A stretch of DNA of 64,000 nucleotides from VAZQ01 sp035693615 (GCA_035693615.1 DASSGH010000075.1:3891-67890); one strand, 5' to 3'; shown: positions 53,474-62,016, counted from the first letter of the stretch. The notes: a model not told the origin generated them from the sequence alone. Made by a program: numbers and translations.

Positions 53474-55444
53474 CTAGCGCGGCTGCGTCCAGACGTTGAG
53501 CAGCGCGGGCTGGCCGGATTTCACCACCGCGACCGCCTCCTTGATCGCCGGTCCGAGCTCCGCCGGATCCTTGATCGGCCCCTGCGCCCACCAGCCCATC
53601 GACTCCGCGAGCTTATGGTACTCGATGTCCGGATTCTGGATGCTGGTGCCGATCGGCCCCATGTCGTTGCCGAGATTAGCCACGCGATTGCGGAAGTTGG
53701 ACAGCCGCTGGACGTGCATCACCTCTTGATGATAGCCGCGGTTGTTGAACATCACGGCCAGCTGCGGAATGTTGTGCCGCGCGGCGGTCCACAGTACGCC
53801 CGGCGCGTACATGAGATCGCCGTCGGCCTGGATATTGACGGAGAAGCGGCCGAGATCGCGGTTGGCAAGCGCGGCGCCGACTGAGGCCGGCGCGCCGTAT
53901 CCCACGCCATAGCCGCCGGATGCGCCGAGATAACGGTAATGCTTCTCCATCGGCCACAATCGGTTCGGCCAGTTGAAGCCAACGCCGGATACCGACACCA
54001 GCGACCAATCCAGGTCCTTGATATGCCCCCAGATTTCCATCGACATGCGGGCCGTGGAAATTGGGCTTGCATCCCAGGCCAGCGCCGCAGCCTGCCTGGT
54101 GCGCTCGCGCCCGTCGGCAAACGCTTTCTTGGCGGCCTCGCCGCGCTTTTCAATTGCCGCCCTGCGGTCGCTCGCGATCGCCGCCTTCACCGCCTCGATC
54201 AAGGCGGGAAGCGTCGCTTCGGCATCGGCAGGCATCGACACGTCCACTGACTGGAAGCGCTGGAAGTCCTGATAGTTCGCTTTGGTCAGCAGCTCCGAAG
54301 CGTTGATGCTGATGAGCTTGGTCTCGGGTTTGACCCTGCTGGTATTGATCCCGATGCCGTGCTCGCCGTTGTCGATATAGGCGTTCACGGTCGCCCAGAA
54401 GTCGGTCAGCTCGAGGCCGAGGACGACGTCGGCGTTGCCGACCGCGGTAGGCGGACGGTGCAGATAATGCGTGTTGGGGAAGTTCATCCGGCCGCCCTGG
54501 TCGATGACTTGCGCTTGCAGAAGCTCTGCCAACTCGACCAAGAGCCGCACGCCGTTCTCGCTGCGCGCCGCACGATCGGCGACGATCACCGGGTTCTGCG
54601 CATTGGCGAGAAGCCGCGCCGCCTCTTTCACGGCGCCGCTGTCGCCCTGCGGCGGAGAGGACGGAACGTAGCGGGGGATGTAGAGCTTTTCACCGTTGTC
54701 ACGCATCGGCTCCTGCTGCAACCCGGCATCGAGCGAGATGGCGACCGGTCCATAGGGCGGGGTCATCGCAATCTTATACGCGCGAACGAAGGACTGCGCG
54801 AAATGCTGGAGCGAGACCGGCGTGTCGTCCCACTTGGTGAAATCGCGCACTATCGCGTTGATGTCCTGCGCGGAATGAATGGTCGGCACGCCCGGCGGCC
54901 GATGCGCAGCATCGAGATCGTTGCCGCCGACCACGATCAAGGGCACGCGATCGCACCAGGCGTTGTAGACGGCCATCGCTGCATGCTGCAGGCCGACCGT
55001 GCCGTGACAGAGCGTCATCAGCGGCTTGCCGGCCACCTTGAAGTAACCGTGCGCCATGGCGACCGCGGATTCCTCGTGCGCGCAGGTGAGAAATTCCGGC
55101 ATCTTGTTGCCGCCGTAGTTGATCAGCGACTCGTGGATGCCGCGGAAGCTTGATGCGGGGTTCGACGGCAGATATTTGATATCGAGGGTCTTGATGACGT
55201 CGACCATGAAGTCTGAGCCGGCTACGCCGCCGATCCGCGCTCCCGCCAAGTCCTTCGGCGTTCCGCTCTCGGCCGCCGCCACGTGCATCGTGGGCGGCAA
55301 CGCGGAAGGCCGTCGCGGCGCGGCGGTCGTGGACTCCGTGGTCGCAGCCTGCGCCGGCGGCACCGCGCTCGCCGCGCCCGCCACCGCGACTCCGGCCAGG
55401 AACTTGCGCCGACTCACCTGCGGACGCGGATGTTTTCGTGCCAT
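53474..55444 (-). CDS. Tat-targeted thiamine-diphosphate-dependent enzyme
   Basis: The 656-residue protein has a standard Tat signal (QVSRRKFLAGVAVAGAASAV, Arg12-Arg13) and then a full acetolactate-synthase/pyruvate-oxidase-type enzyme: catalytic Glu near 124-125 (CAHEESAVAMAHGYF), central domain, and diphosphate-binding motif starting GDL at 542 and ending NN at 567. AAGGGAG supports ATG 55444. Cofactor loading before export fits Tat use. ThDP enzymes are normally cytoplasmic, so the location is unusual. The substrate is unknown, probably a 2-oxo acid. Confidence 0.85.
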   Translation of the reverse strand: MARKHPRPQVSRRKFLAGVAVAGAASAVPPAQAATTESTTAAPRRPSALPPTMHVAAAESGTPKDLAGARIGGVAGSDFMVDVIKTLDIKYLPSNPASSFRGIHESLINYGGNKMPEFLTCAHEESAVAMAHGYFKVAGKPLMTLCHGTVGLQHAAMAVYNAWCDRVPLIVVGGNDLDAAHRPPGVPTIHSAQDINAIVRDFTKWDDTPVSLQHFAQSFVRAYKIAMTPPYGPVAISLDAGLQQEPMRDNGEKLYIPRYVPSSPPQGDSGAVKEAARLLANAQNPVIVADRAARSENGVRLLVELAELLQAQVIDQGGRMNFPNTHYLHRPPTAVGNADVVLGLELTDFWATVNAYIDNGEHGIGINTSRVKPETKLISINASELLTKANYQDFQRFQSVDVSMPADAEATLPALIEAVKAAIASDRRAAIEKRGEAAKKAFADGRERTRQAAALAWDASPISTARMSMEIWGHIKDLDWSLVSVSGVGFNWPNRLWPMEKHYRYLGASGGYGVGYGAPASVGAALANRDLGRFSVNIQADGDLMYAPGVLWTAARHNIPQLAVMFNNRGYHQEVMHVQRLSNFRNRVANLGNDMGPIGTSIQNPDIEYHKLAESMGWWAQGPIKDPAELGPAIKEAVAVVKSGQPALLNVWTQPR

Positions 55445-55503
55445 GGCGTTTCTCCCTTGATGGTCATGCGCGGCGGCGCTACGGCCGCACCGGCTCAATC
55501 CAG

Positions 55504-55570
55504 CTGTGGGGCAATATTATCGCCGCGCTGACACGCGGGGAAGTCATTCAACTGCGCAGCTGCCCCACAG
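55504..55570. repeat. inverted repeat with nested hairpin
   Basis: CTGTGGGGCA (55504-55513) is inverted exactly as TGCCCCACAG (55561-55570). Within the 47-base interior CCGCG and CGCGG form a second small stem. It lies in the gap between the GMC gene and the thiamine enzyme gene, about 60 bases before the latter, and could be an operator, a terminator for the GMC gene or an mRNA structure. Confidence 0.45.
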
Positions 55571-55627
55571 TCCTGCATCAGTCGTTCGGCGCAGCGGGCT
55601 CGCCCTGCCGTCTGCCGGCACGGCAGA

Positions 55628-57268
55628 TCACGCATCATCGGCGGCGGGAAGCGGCGGCTTGCCGCGGATCATGTCGGCGGCCTTCTCCGCAATCATCAGC
55701 ACGCAGGCATTGATGTGCGCCGAGACGAGATCGGGCATGACCGAGGCATCGACCACGCGTAGGCCCTCGATCCCGTGCACGCGCAGCTGCGGGTCGGTGA
55801 CCGTATCGGGTCCCATTCCCATGGCGCAGGTGCCGCACGGATGATGCGCGGTGATCGCGGTGCTCCTGATCCAAGCTTCGATTTCGGCGTCGCTCTTCAC
55901 GCTCTCGCCGGGCGAGGTTTCGTCGCCGCGATAGGGCGCCATCGGTTTCTGAGAGGCGACGTGGCGGGCGAGCTTGACCCCTTCGCGCAGGCGCGGCAGG
56001 TCGTTCGGGGCGGAAAAGAATTTATAGATGATGCGCGGAGGCTCGCGCGGATCGGCCGAGCGCAGGAGGATTTCGCCGCGGCTGTCCGGATGCAAGATCG
56101 TCGGGCGAATGCCGTAGCCGTCGGCGTAGGCGGGCCGAATCAGCGGAAACCACAGATGCGCTGCCGCCGGCGCGCCGCGGAACATGAACTCGATGTCGGG
56201 CACCGCGATCTCGGGCCGCGTCTTGATGAAGGCGTGCAATCCGCCGGGCACCACCGTCCCTGGGCCGGTGCCGAACAAATAGGCGCGGACCATGGCGAGG
56301 GCCATGCGGTCGAAACGCATCTGCTTGAGGAACGTGCTGTCGTCCAAGCGGCGAAAAAACACGATCACCGCCACGTGGTCCTGCAGATTCTTGCCGACCG
56401 GCAAATCCGCGACCGGCTCGATGCCTAGCGCGCGCAGATGCGCGGCCGGGCCGACGCCTGAGAGCATGAGCAGCGGCGGGCTGTTGAACGCGCCGCCGCA
56501 GAGGATCACTTCCCGCGCCGCTTCGACCTCGACTACGCGGCCACCCTTGCGGTATTCGACCCCGGTTGCGCGCGTGCCCCGCATCAACACGCGCGTCGCA
56601 TGCGCCCGGGTCGCCACGTCGAGATTGGGCCGCCGCCTCGCCGGACGCAGATACGCGCTCGCGGCCGAGGAGCGATAGCCGTCGCGGATGGTGTATTGGC
56701 CGCGACCAAAACCTTCCTGCTGCTTGCCGTTGTAGTCGTCGGTCACTGGCAATCCCGCCGCCAACGCCGCTTGCAGCCAGGCGTCGTAGAGCGGGTCGGC
56801 GGTTTTGGCGTATTCGGTACCGACCGGCCCTGCGCCGCCGCGCCAGCGATTCTCGCCGCCTGCCCATCGCTCGCAGCGCTTGAAGTAGGGCAGGACGTCA
56901 GCGTAGGACCAGCCGCGCGCGCCCTTCTGCGCCCAGCGGTCATAGTCGCCGCGATGGCCGCGCGTGTACGCCATGACGTTGATCGAGGACGAGCCGCCCA
57001 ACACTTTGCCGCGCATCGCCTCGATCTTGCGGCCGTTCATGTTCGGCTCGGGCTCGGTGTGGTAGCCCCAGTTGAACATGTCGTACTCGTGCATCTTGCC
57101 CATGCCGAGCGGGATGTGGATCAGCGGATTGAGATCACGCCCGCCCGCTTCGAGCAGGAGCACGCGCGCGGCGTCATCCTCGCTCAACCGATTGGCCAAC
57201 ACGCAGCCGGCCGATCCGCCGCCGACGATCACGTAGTCATAGCCTTTGCGCACGCTTGACAGCTCCAC
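55628..57268 (-). CDS. GMC family FAD oxidoreductase
   Basis: The 546-residue protein has the FAD loop YVIVGGGSAGCVLANRLSE (12-30), GMC signatures GKVLGGSSSINVMAYTRG and GAFNSPPLLMLSGVGP, and C-terminal HPCGTCAMG with the catalytic His region. It resembles choline/alcohol dehydrogenases of the family, which oxidise primary alcohols. The GTG at 57268 is used; GTG 57253 with GGAG upstream is an alternative. No signal is present. Confidence 0.92.
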   Translation of the reverse strand: MELSSVRKGYDYVIVGGGSAGCVLANRLSEDDAARVLLLEAGGRDLNPLIHIPLGMGKMHEYDMFNWGYHTEPEPNMNGRKIEAMRGKVLGGSSSINVMAYTRGHRGDYDRWAQKGARGWSYADVLPYFKRCERWAGGENRWRGGAGPVGTEYAKTADPLYDAWLQAALAAGLPVTDDYNGKQQEGFGRGQYTIRDGYRSSAASAYLRPARRRPNLDVATRAHATRVLMRGTRATGVEYRKGGRVVEVEAAREVILCGGAFNSPPLLMLSGVGPAAHLRALGIEPVADLPVGKNLQDHVAVIVFFRRLDDSTFLKQMRFDRMALAMVRAYLFGTGPGTVVPGGLHAFIKTRPEIAVPDIEFMFRGAPAAAHLWFPLIRPAYADGYGIRPTILHPDSRGEILLRSADPREPPRIIYKFFSAPNDLPRLREGVKLARHVASQKPMAPYRGDETSPGESVKSDAEIEAWIRSTAITAHHPCGTCAMGMGPDTVTDPQLRVHGIEGLRVVDASVMPDLVSAHINACVLMIAEKAADMIRGKPPLPAADDA

Positions 57269-57343
57269 ATTGCTCGCCGGTGGCCGTGCGGCGAACTCGG
57301 TCCCACCGAAAACGCTGCATCAGCGGCGCATCACCCGACGCCC

Positions 57344-58339
57344 TCACATGTCGAGCGTGCTGGGAACGAACAATTCCTCGACCTTGACGCGGCGTTCGCT
57401 CAGCCCCTGCTCGTGCACGTATTGAGCGATCGTGTCGAGCACCGCGCGGGATGCCTTGAAGCCGTACGCCAGCGGATCATGGGCGCCCAACGCGCGCTGG
57501 ACGCTGTCGTCCAGCAATCCGGTTTCGAAATACCAATGCAGATAGGATTGGCCGTAGCGCGCGATCTCCTCCTTGGCCGCGACGAACGCCGCATAAAGGT
57601 TCAGCGGAACCCAGGGATGGCGCTCGAGCAGCGAGCGCCGCACCACGACCGTGTGATTGATCGGAAACAGCCCGGTCTTGGCGTAGAAGCGGCGGCCTTC
57701 GGCGGCGGGGTCGGGAAACAGATGGCGCGTCACCCCCGACACATCGAGCGTGCTGCGGTCGATCAGATTCGGATGGACGAGATAAAGCAGCGCGCCGTCG
57801 AGCTCGCCGCGCACGAGCATCTCGCCGATATTGGTGTTGGGCGCGATATAGTGCAGCCGGACGCCAGGCGGGCTAAAGCCGGTCGCGCCGCCGTGGCTTT
57901 TCTCCGGGTTGCGCTCCATGAACCATTCGATGTCGCGCGCGTGCACGCCGAATTCGTGCTGCAGGACGCCGCGCGACCAGATCGCCCAGGTTTGCTGATA
58001 TTCCGGCACGCCGATGCGTTTGCCGCGCAGATCGGCCGGCGCCGCGATGGTGGAATCCCTGCGCACCATGATGCTGGTATGGAAGAACTTGCGCATGGTG
58101 AACACGGGGATCGCGACCCAGCGCGTGTCGCCGCGCGAGGTGGCGATGATGAGCGAGGACATCGACATTTCCGACACGTCGAACTCGGCGAAGCGCAGCT
58201 GCCGCCAAAACATCTCGGACGGATGCACCACCGTAATGACCGGCTTGATCCCCTGCGGGACGACCCGGCCTTCGATCAGCGGCCGCGTACGCTCGTTGTC
58301 GGAAAGCGCGATGCTCAGCTCGAGCCGGGACTCGGTCAT
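57344..58339 (-). CDS. 4,5-dihydroxyphthalate decarboxylase-like protein
   Basis: From ATG 58339 the protein is 331 residues. It starts MTESRLELSIALSDNERTRP and has IEGRVVPQGIKP, EFDVSEMSMSS and RGKRIGVPEYQQT, the pattern of 4,5-dihydroxyphthalate decarboxylase, which is built like a type II periplasmic binding protein. There is no signal sequence, which argues for an enzyme and against a transport binding protein. It lies 74 bases beyond the small Rieske gene copy B on the same strand. Confidence 0.75.
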   Translation of the reverse strand: MTESRLELSIALSDNERTRPLIEGRVVPQGIKPVITVVHPSEMFWRQLRFAEFDVSEMSMSSLIIATSRGDTRWVAIPVFTMRKFFHTSIMVRRDSTIAAPADLRGKRIGVPEYQQTWAIWSRGVLQHEFGVHARDIEWFMERNPEKSHGGATGFSPPGVRLHYIAPNTNIGEMLVRGELDGALLYLVHPNLIDRSTLDVSGVTRHLFPDPAAEGRRFYAKTGLFPINHTVVVRRSLLERHPWVPLNLYAAFVAAKEEIARYGQSYLHWYFETGLLDDSVQRALGAHDPLAYGFKASRAVLDTIAQYVHEQGLSERRVKVEELFVPSTLDM

Positions 58340-58373
58340 GAAGGAATGGTTCCGCGGAACAGCGCGCGAGCCG

Positions 58374-58410
58374 CCCTCAGCCTGAGGAGCGCGCGCAAGA
58401 CATGAGGCCG
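58374..58410. repeat. fragment of REP-like repeat
   Basis: CCTCAGCCTGAGGAGCGCGC followed by CATGAGGCCG matches parts of the palindromic repeat at 52.9-53.1 kb. It fills the gap between two minus-strand genes. Confidence 0.5.
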
Positions 58411-58413
58411 ATC

Positions 58414-58788
58414 TCAGGCGGCCGGCGGCACGCTGACATAGACTCGGTTGTCGCGCACCTTCACGTCGACCGGCCGCAGACGATATTTCGGATCGCCGCA
58501 GTGGCGGCCCGTCTCGAGGTCGAATTCCCAACCGTGCCAGGGACAGACGATGTTGCGCCTCTTGGAGAAACGAAGGCCGCGGCTGGTCTGGTCCGCCGCA
58601 AGCTCTTCCTCGACGCGCGGGATCACCTTTCCCTGACAGACCGGGCCGCCGTCGTGCGGGCAATGATTCTCATAGGCGACGAGGCGGTCGCCTTCGCGGA
58701 AAATTCCGACTTCGAACGCGTCGACTCGCAACACGCGATAGCCCCCTTCCACGAACTCGCTGAGCTCGCCCACCATGATCTCGTTCAT
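58414..58788 (-). CDS. small Rieske [2Fe-2S] protein, copy B
   Basis: The 124-residue protein has CPHDGG (Cys43, His45) and CPWHGWEF (Cys82, His85) and the same 20-residue insertion (EEELAADQTSRGLRFSKRRN) as copy A. Positions of the ligands are almost identical in the two. It follows the unknown partner gene by 22 bases and ends near the decarboxylase-like gene. Confidence 0.92.
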   Translation of the reverse strand: MNEIMVGELSEFVEGGYRVLRVDAFEVGIFREGDRLVAYENHCPHDGGPVCQGKVIPRVEEELAADQTSRGLRFSKRRNIVCPWHGWEFDLETGRHCGDPKYRLRPVDVKVRDNRVYVSVPPAA

Positions 58789-58810
58789 CGCCTCACCCTT
58801 GCTTGCCCGA

Positions 58811-59122
58811 TCACTCGCGCTCCCCGCGCCGGTACCACATTTGCAGATCGAAGAAGTTGAGATCGGCCGCGCGCATGAACGCGCAGATCGCCGTCACTGC
58901 CTCCGTCGCATTCACGGGCCGGTCGCCGAACGGGGCAAGCACCCGCCCAGGCTCTTCCGATTTGGCGGCATAGAGCCGAACGGCGGCAGAGAGCACATGC
59001 TGCAGATTTTCGTCAGACACCGCATCCGGCCGGCCGTTCTTGAGCGCCTCGTCGACCGATGCGCAAAACGCCGCGCCGCAATCGGCACCGGCCGTATCGC
59101 TCCTGGCCGCGGATGAACTCAT
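58811..59122 (-). CDS. unknown partner protein, copy B
   Basis: The 103-residue protein lacks the long basic N-terminus of copy A but shares its helical domain: PDAVSDENLQHVLSAAVRLY, VNATEAVTAICAFMRAADLN and FFDLQMWYRRG align with copy A over about 70 residues. No known domain is recognised. Its place between the amidohydrolase (28 bases) and the Rieske gene (22 bases) is constant in both clusters, which suggests that the three products work together. Confidence 0.75.
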   Translation of the reverse strand: MSSSAARSDTAGADCGAAFCASVDEALKNGRPDAVSDENLQHVLSAAVRLYAAKSEEPGRVLAPFGDRPVNATEAVTAICAFMRAADLNFFDLQMWYRRGERE

Positions 59123-59150
59123 GCCGACCTCAGGCCGCCCGGCCTCGTGC

Positions 59151-60398
59151 TCATTCGGCCGGGACAGCGACCGGCTGCGGCGATTTCTTCACGCCCGTCT
59201 TCGCCGCCGGCACTTCGAGCCCGAACAGCCGCGCGGCGTTGAGCCCGAGGATGTTGCGCTTGGCCTCTTCCTTCAGGAACGGCAACTTGGTGATCGAGCT
59301 GGGCGCGTCGAAGTCCCAATGCGGCCAGTCCGAGGCATAGAGGAGTTGGCTGTCGGCCCTGATCGCTTCGAACGTCGCTTGCGTGAGCTTCATGTTGCTG
59401 CGCTCGAGCGGCTGGCTGGTGAAGTACATCTCCTGGATGTACTCGCTCGGCTTGCGCTTGAGCAGCGGACACTCCGACGTGCGCATCATGTATTCGGAGT
59501 CGAGCCGCTGCATGACGAACGGAACCCAGGCAAGCCCGCTCTCGATCCAGATCACCTTGAGCTTGGGGAAGCGCTCCGGCAGGCCGTTGAGCACCCAATT
59601 GGTCATGTGGATCATGTTGAAGTGCGCAAACGACAGTGAGTGCATGCCGATGAAGCGGTTGAGCTGCTGGAACGACGGATCGGCCCAGCTGAAGCCGGCG
59701 TGGAAGCCGAGCGGCTTGCCCGCCTCCTCGAGCGCCGCGTAGAGCCGCATATAGGAATTGTGCCAAACCGGCTTGTGCCGGGTCGAGGTGACGGAGAAGC
59801 CGACCACGCCGGGCGCGTCGCCGAAGCGCTCGACCGTGTCCACGCAGGCGTCGGGATCGTTGAACGGCAGGTAGAGCAACGCCTTTTGCCGCTTGTCCTG
59901 CGGCAGGATTTCCTCGATCAACCAGCGATTATAAGCATTGCCGAGCGCCACTTCGACGTCGACCTGCGGATGCATGCCGAGCGACAGCATGGGCGTGGGG
60001 AACACCACCATGTAGTCGATGCCCAGCGCTTCCATCGCCCGTTGCGTGAGCTGCACCTGACGGTGCAACCCCGGCGGCGTCGGCTCGGCCAACTTCTGCT
60101 GATGCATGATGCGGCCGGCCACGTCCTGATAGAGCGGCCCGTTGAAGTTCAACAAGCCGGGCGCGGGGCCGCGGTCGCGGAACGCCTCGGCGATGTAGCG
60201 CAGGACTTCGTTGTCGATGCGGTCGGTGACTTCCGACCAGAACGCCGTTTCGTTGACGTGAGCATCGACGTCGACGATGAGCCAGTCCTTGAGCTTCTCC
60301 GTGGTCGGCCCCGCCTTGGCGAGATAATCGCGGGTGTCGGTGCGCGTAGAAATCTTCTCGAGCTCGGTGATCCGAGGCGCGGTTTCGCGGATGTTCAT
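59151..60398 (-). CDS. amidohydrolase/decarboxylase family enzyme, copy B
   Basis: The 415-residue protein has WLIVDVDAHVNETAFW with the first metal ligands, HAGFSWADPSFQQ, HMTNWVLNGLPERFPK, IWIESGLAWVPFVMQRLDSE and ASDWPHWDFDAPS. These align with copy A throughout, though overall the two are clearly diverged. It is the first gene of the minus-strand run down to the decarboxylase-like gene. Confidence 0.88.
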   Translation of the reverse strand: MNIRETAPRITELEKISTRTDTRDYLAKAGPTTEKLKDWLIVDVDAHVNETAFWSEVTDRIDNEVLRYIAEAFRDRGPAPGLLNFNGPLYQDVAGRIMHQQKLAEPTPPGLHRQVQLTQRAMEALGIDYMVVFPTPMLSLGMHPQVDVEVALGNAYNRWLIEEILPQDKRQKALLYLPFNDPDACVDTVERFGDAPGVVGFSVTSTRHKPVWHNSYMRLYAALEEAGKPLGFHAGFSWADPSFQQLNRFIGMHSLSFAHFNMIHMTNWVLNGLPERFPKLKVIWIESGLAWVPFVMQRLDSEYMMRTSECPLLKRKPSEYIQEMYFTSQPLERSNMKLTQATFEAIRADSQLLYASDWPHWDFDAPSSITKLPFLKEEAKRNILGLNAARLFGLEVPAAKTGVKKSPQPVAVPAE

Positions 60399-60727
60399 GT
60401 TTCCAGCCCTGCGTTATTAAGCGGGGATTGCTGCAGAATCCATGGTCCAAGCGGTTGCCACTCAGTGTATTGGGCGAGCCAGGGGCGCGCAATGACCAAA
60501 GGTGTGGACGGGCTATCGAACCAGCGGAGCAAGCGCGCCGCCGGTCCGGGCTCGGCCGCCCGTTTTCACTGTCATGACGATGCCGGCTTGCTTCCGCGAA
60601 AGTGCCACAAAAGGGAGGCCCCCCTGGGGGGCTATAAAAAATTGAAAAACAACCCCATGCAAAGTACTCCTTTGGCTTGTGGTTAACGACACTTTTTTGG
60701 TAATTTCCCGATTCCAAGAGGCCTCAC
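60399..60727. other. intergenic boundary to accessory region
   Basis: No gene is seen in these 329 bases, which separate divergently transcribed genes. From about 60630 on the sequence turns AT-rich, after GCCCCCCTGGGGGGC (60619-60633 region), a short palindrome. Composition shifts here from the GC-rich catabolic block to the accessory region. Confidence 0.4.
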
Positions 60728-61456
60728 ATGAGCAACAAGAAATCCGAGCCAAATGCCGCGAAACGCGAGCTGTCCCCGCAGGAACGCACTGCGATTGGAA
60801 AATTTCTCGCCCGAAGTGCTGCCAACACGGCACCGCGGCTCAAAGTCCTGAACGAAAAGCAAGGCGTAAGGATCTCGCCCGACCATCCAAATCAGTCCGC
60901 CGGCCAAATGCTCCTGATGGACGCGCTCGGCACGGCTGATCCCGACTTCTACCAGGGCATTCTCCATCAACTGGTGAGTGCTGGTTCGCAAGGAGCTCAA
61001 ATTGATGAGCGCGCACTCAATTTCATGCTTTCTGTCGTGAAAGGTGTTCAGCCGAGGGATCAGATCGAGGCCATGCTGGCCGCGCAAATGGCGTCCGTAC
61101 ACACGGCGAGCATGAAGATGGCTCAACGACTAGGCCAAGTCGAGAATATACCCCAACAGGACAGCGCCGAGCGGGCCTTCAACAAACTCACCCGGACATT
61201 CGTCAGTCAAATGGAAGCTCTTAAGCGCTATCGCACCGGCGGCGAGCAGAAGGTCACTGTACAACATGTGTCTGTCAGCGAAGGCGGCCAAGCGATCGTC
61301 GGCAACGTGACGCAGACCCAACGCGAAACCGCGCGGGCCAAGGCTGCGAATTCACCACCCGCACTGCCGAATGCGCAGGAACCTCCAATGCCGATCTTAG
61401 GTGAACGCGCGACTGCTCCGGTTCCACTCAAACGGAAGCCAGCAAATGACCGGTGA
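60728..61456 (+). CDS. hypothetical protein of accessory region
   Basis: The 242-residue protein is mostly helical and polar (LSPQERTAIGKFLARSAANT, AGQMLLMDALGTADPDFYQG, AERAFNKLTRTFVSQMEALK), then VTVQHVSVSEGGQAIVGNVT, a short beta-rich segment, and a Pro-rich tail. I do not recognise a domain. Codon use is less GC-biased than in the catabolic genes. It overlaps the next short gene by 11 bases, and such pairs occur in mobile regions of rhizobia, from memory. Confidence 0.7.
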   Translation: MSNKKSEPNAAKRELSPQERTAIGKFLARSAANTAPRLKVLNEKQGVRISPDHPNQSAGQMLLMDALGTADPDFYQGILHQLVSAGSQGAQIDERALNFMLSVVKGVQPRDQIEAMLAAQMASVHTASMKMAQRLGQVENIPQQDSAERAFNKLTRTFVSQMEALKRYRTGGEQKVTVQHVSVSEGGQAIVGNVTQTQRETARAKAANSPPALPNAQEPPMPILGERATAPVPLKRKPANDR

Positions 61457-61712
61457 TCATCCGCGTAACACGGGTCCGATGCTGTCGAGCCTGCGCTGCG
61501 GGGCCAAGACTCGTTCAGGCAAGCGCTGCATGTCGCCAGCGGTAGGCGGCAAGAAGCGTTGTCGGATGCATGGGGGCGCACCGGGGTCGGGAGCACCGAA
61601 GGGAAATAAAAACGCGCTCAAACACGGCCTGCACACGAAAGCAGCGATTGAAGAGCGGAGGCAGCTTCGGAAGTTAGTGCTGCATTCGCTGAAATTCCTG
61701 CAAAATATTTAG
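61446..61712 (+). CDS. short basic protein with HGG-x-G motif
   Basis: From ATG 61446 the protein is 88 residues. CGAKTRSGKRCMSPAVGGKK and CRMHGGAPGSGAPKGNKNAL show a small cysteine-containing region (three Cys and one His, perhaps zinc-binding) followed by the NALKHGLHT motif seen in many short proteins next to phage or transposon genes. Function unknown. A coding-looking continuation exists in the next frame. Confidence 0.6.
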   Translation: MTGDHPRNTGPMLSSLRCGAKTRSGKRCMSPAVGGKKRCRMHGGAPGSGAPKGNKNALKHGLHTKAAIEERRQLRKLVLHSLKFLQNI

Positions 61713-61857
61713 TGATGTCCAAGAGATATTGTTGGCGTCGCGTCGCCGCCAAATCGGTGCCTCACGCGAAGCTCGCCTCGCCGCCTGGCAGCGATGGAAG
61801 GAACACATCATCGCTGTCGAGGATGGCCGTCGAAAGTCGAAATCCGGGCGGGCGTAG
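61711..61857 (+). pseudogene. frame-shifted coding-like tail
   Basis: In the frame one base off from the preceding gene, 48 codons read SDVQEILLASRRRQIGASRE and end WKEHIIAVEDGRRKSKSGRA before TAG at 61855. The sequence looks like real helical protein but has no ATG. It may be the lost C-terminus of the preceding gene after a frameshift, or a separate gene with a rare start. Confidence 0.35.
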
Positions 61858-62016
61858 TCGATCGAGCCGCCAAACGGTCCCACCGCCGCGGCCGCCTGAT
61901 GGCCCGACAATGGTTTGTGCAGGGCCGATACCCGGACCGTCCCGGCTCCATTCTGCATAATAGGCTACCTTATTGATGGGTAGCGGTCGAATTCGCCTCA
62001 GGTTTTGCAAGCTGTA

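Noticed and set aside
57344..58339. Calling the gene an ABC transporter binding protein
   Set aside because: No signal peptide and no permease or ATPase neighbours; the sequence fits the decarboxylase group better.
61794..61976. 60-codon frame after the HGG protein
   Set aside because: No ribosome site, Arg/Pro-rich shadow-like composition; the overlapping frame at 61711 looks more like protein.
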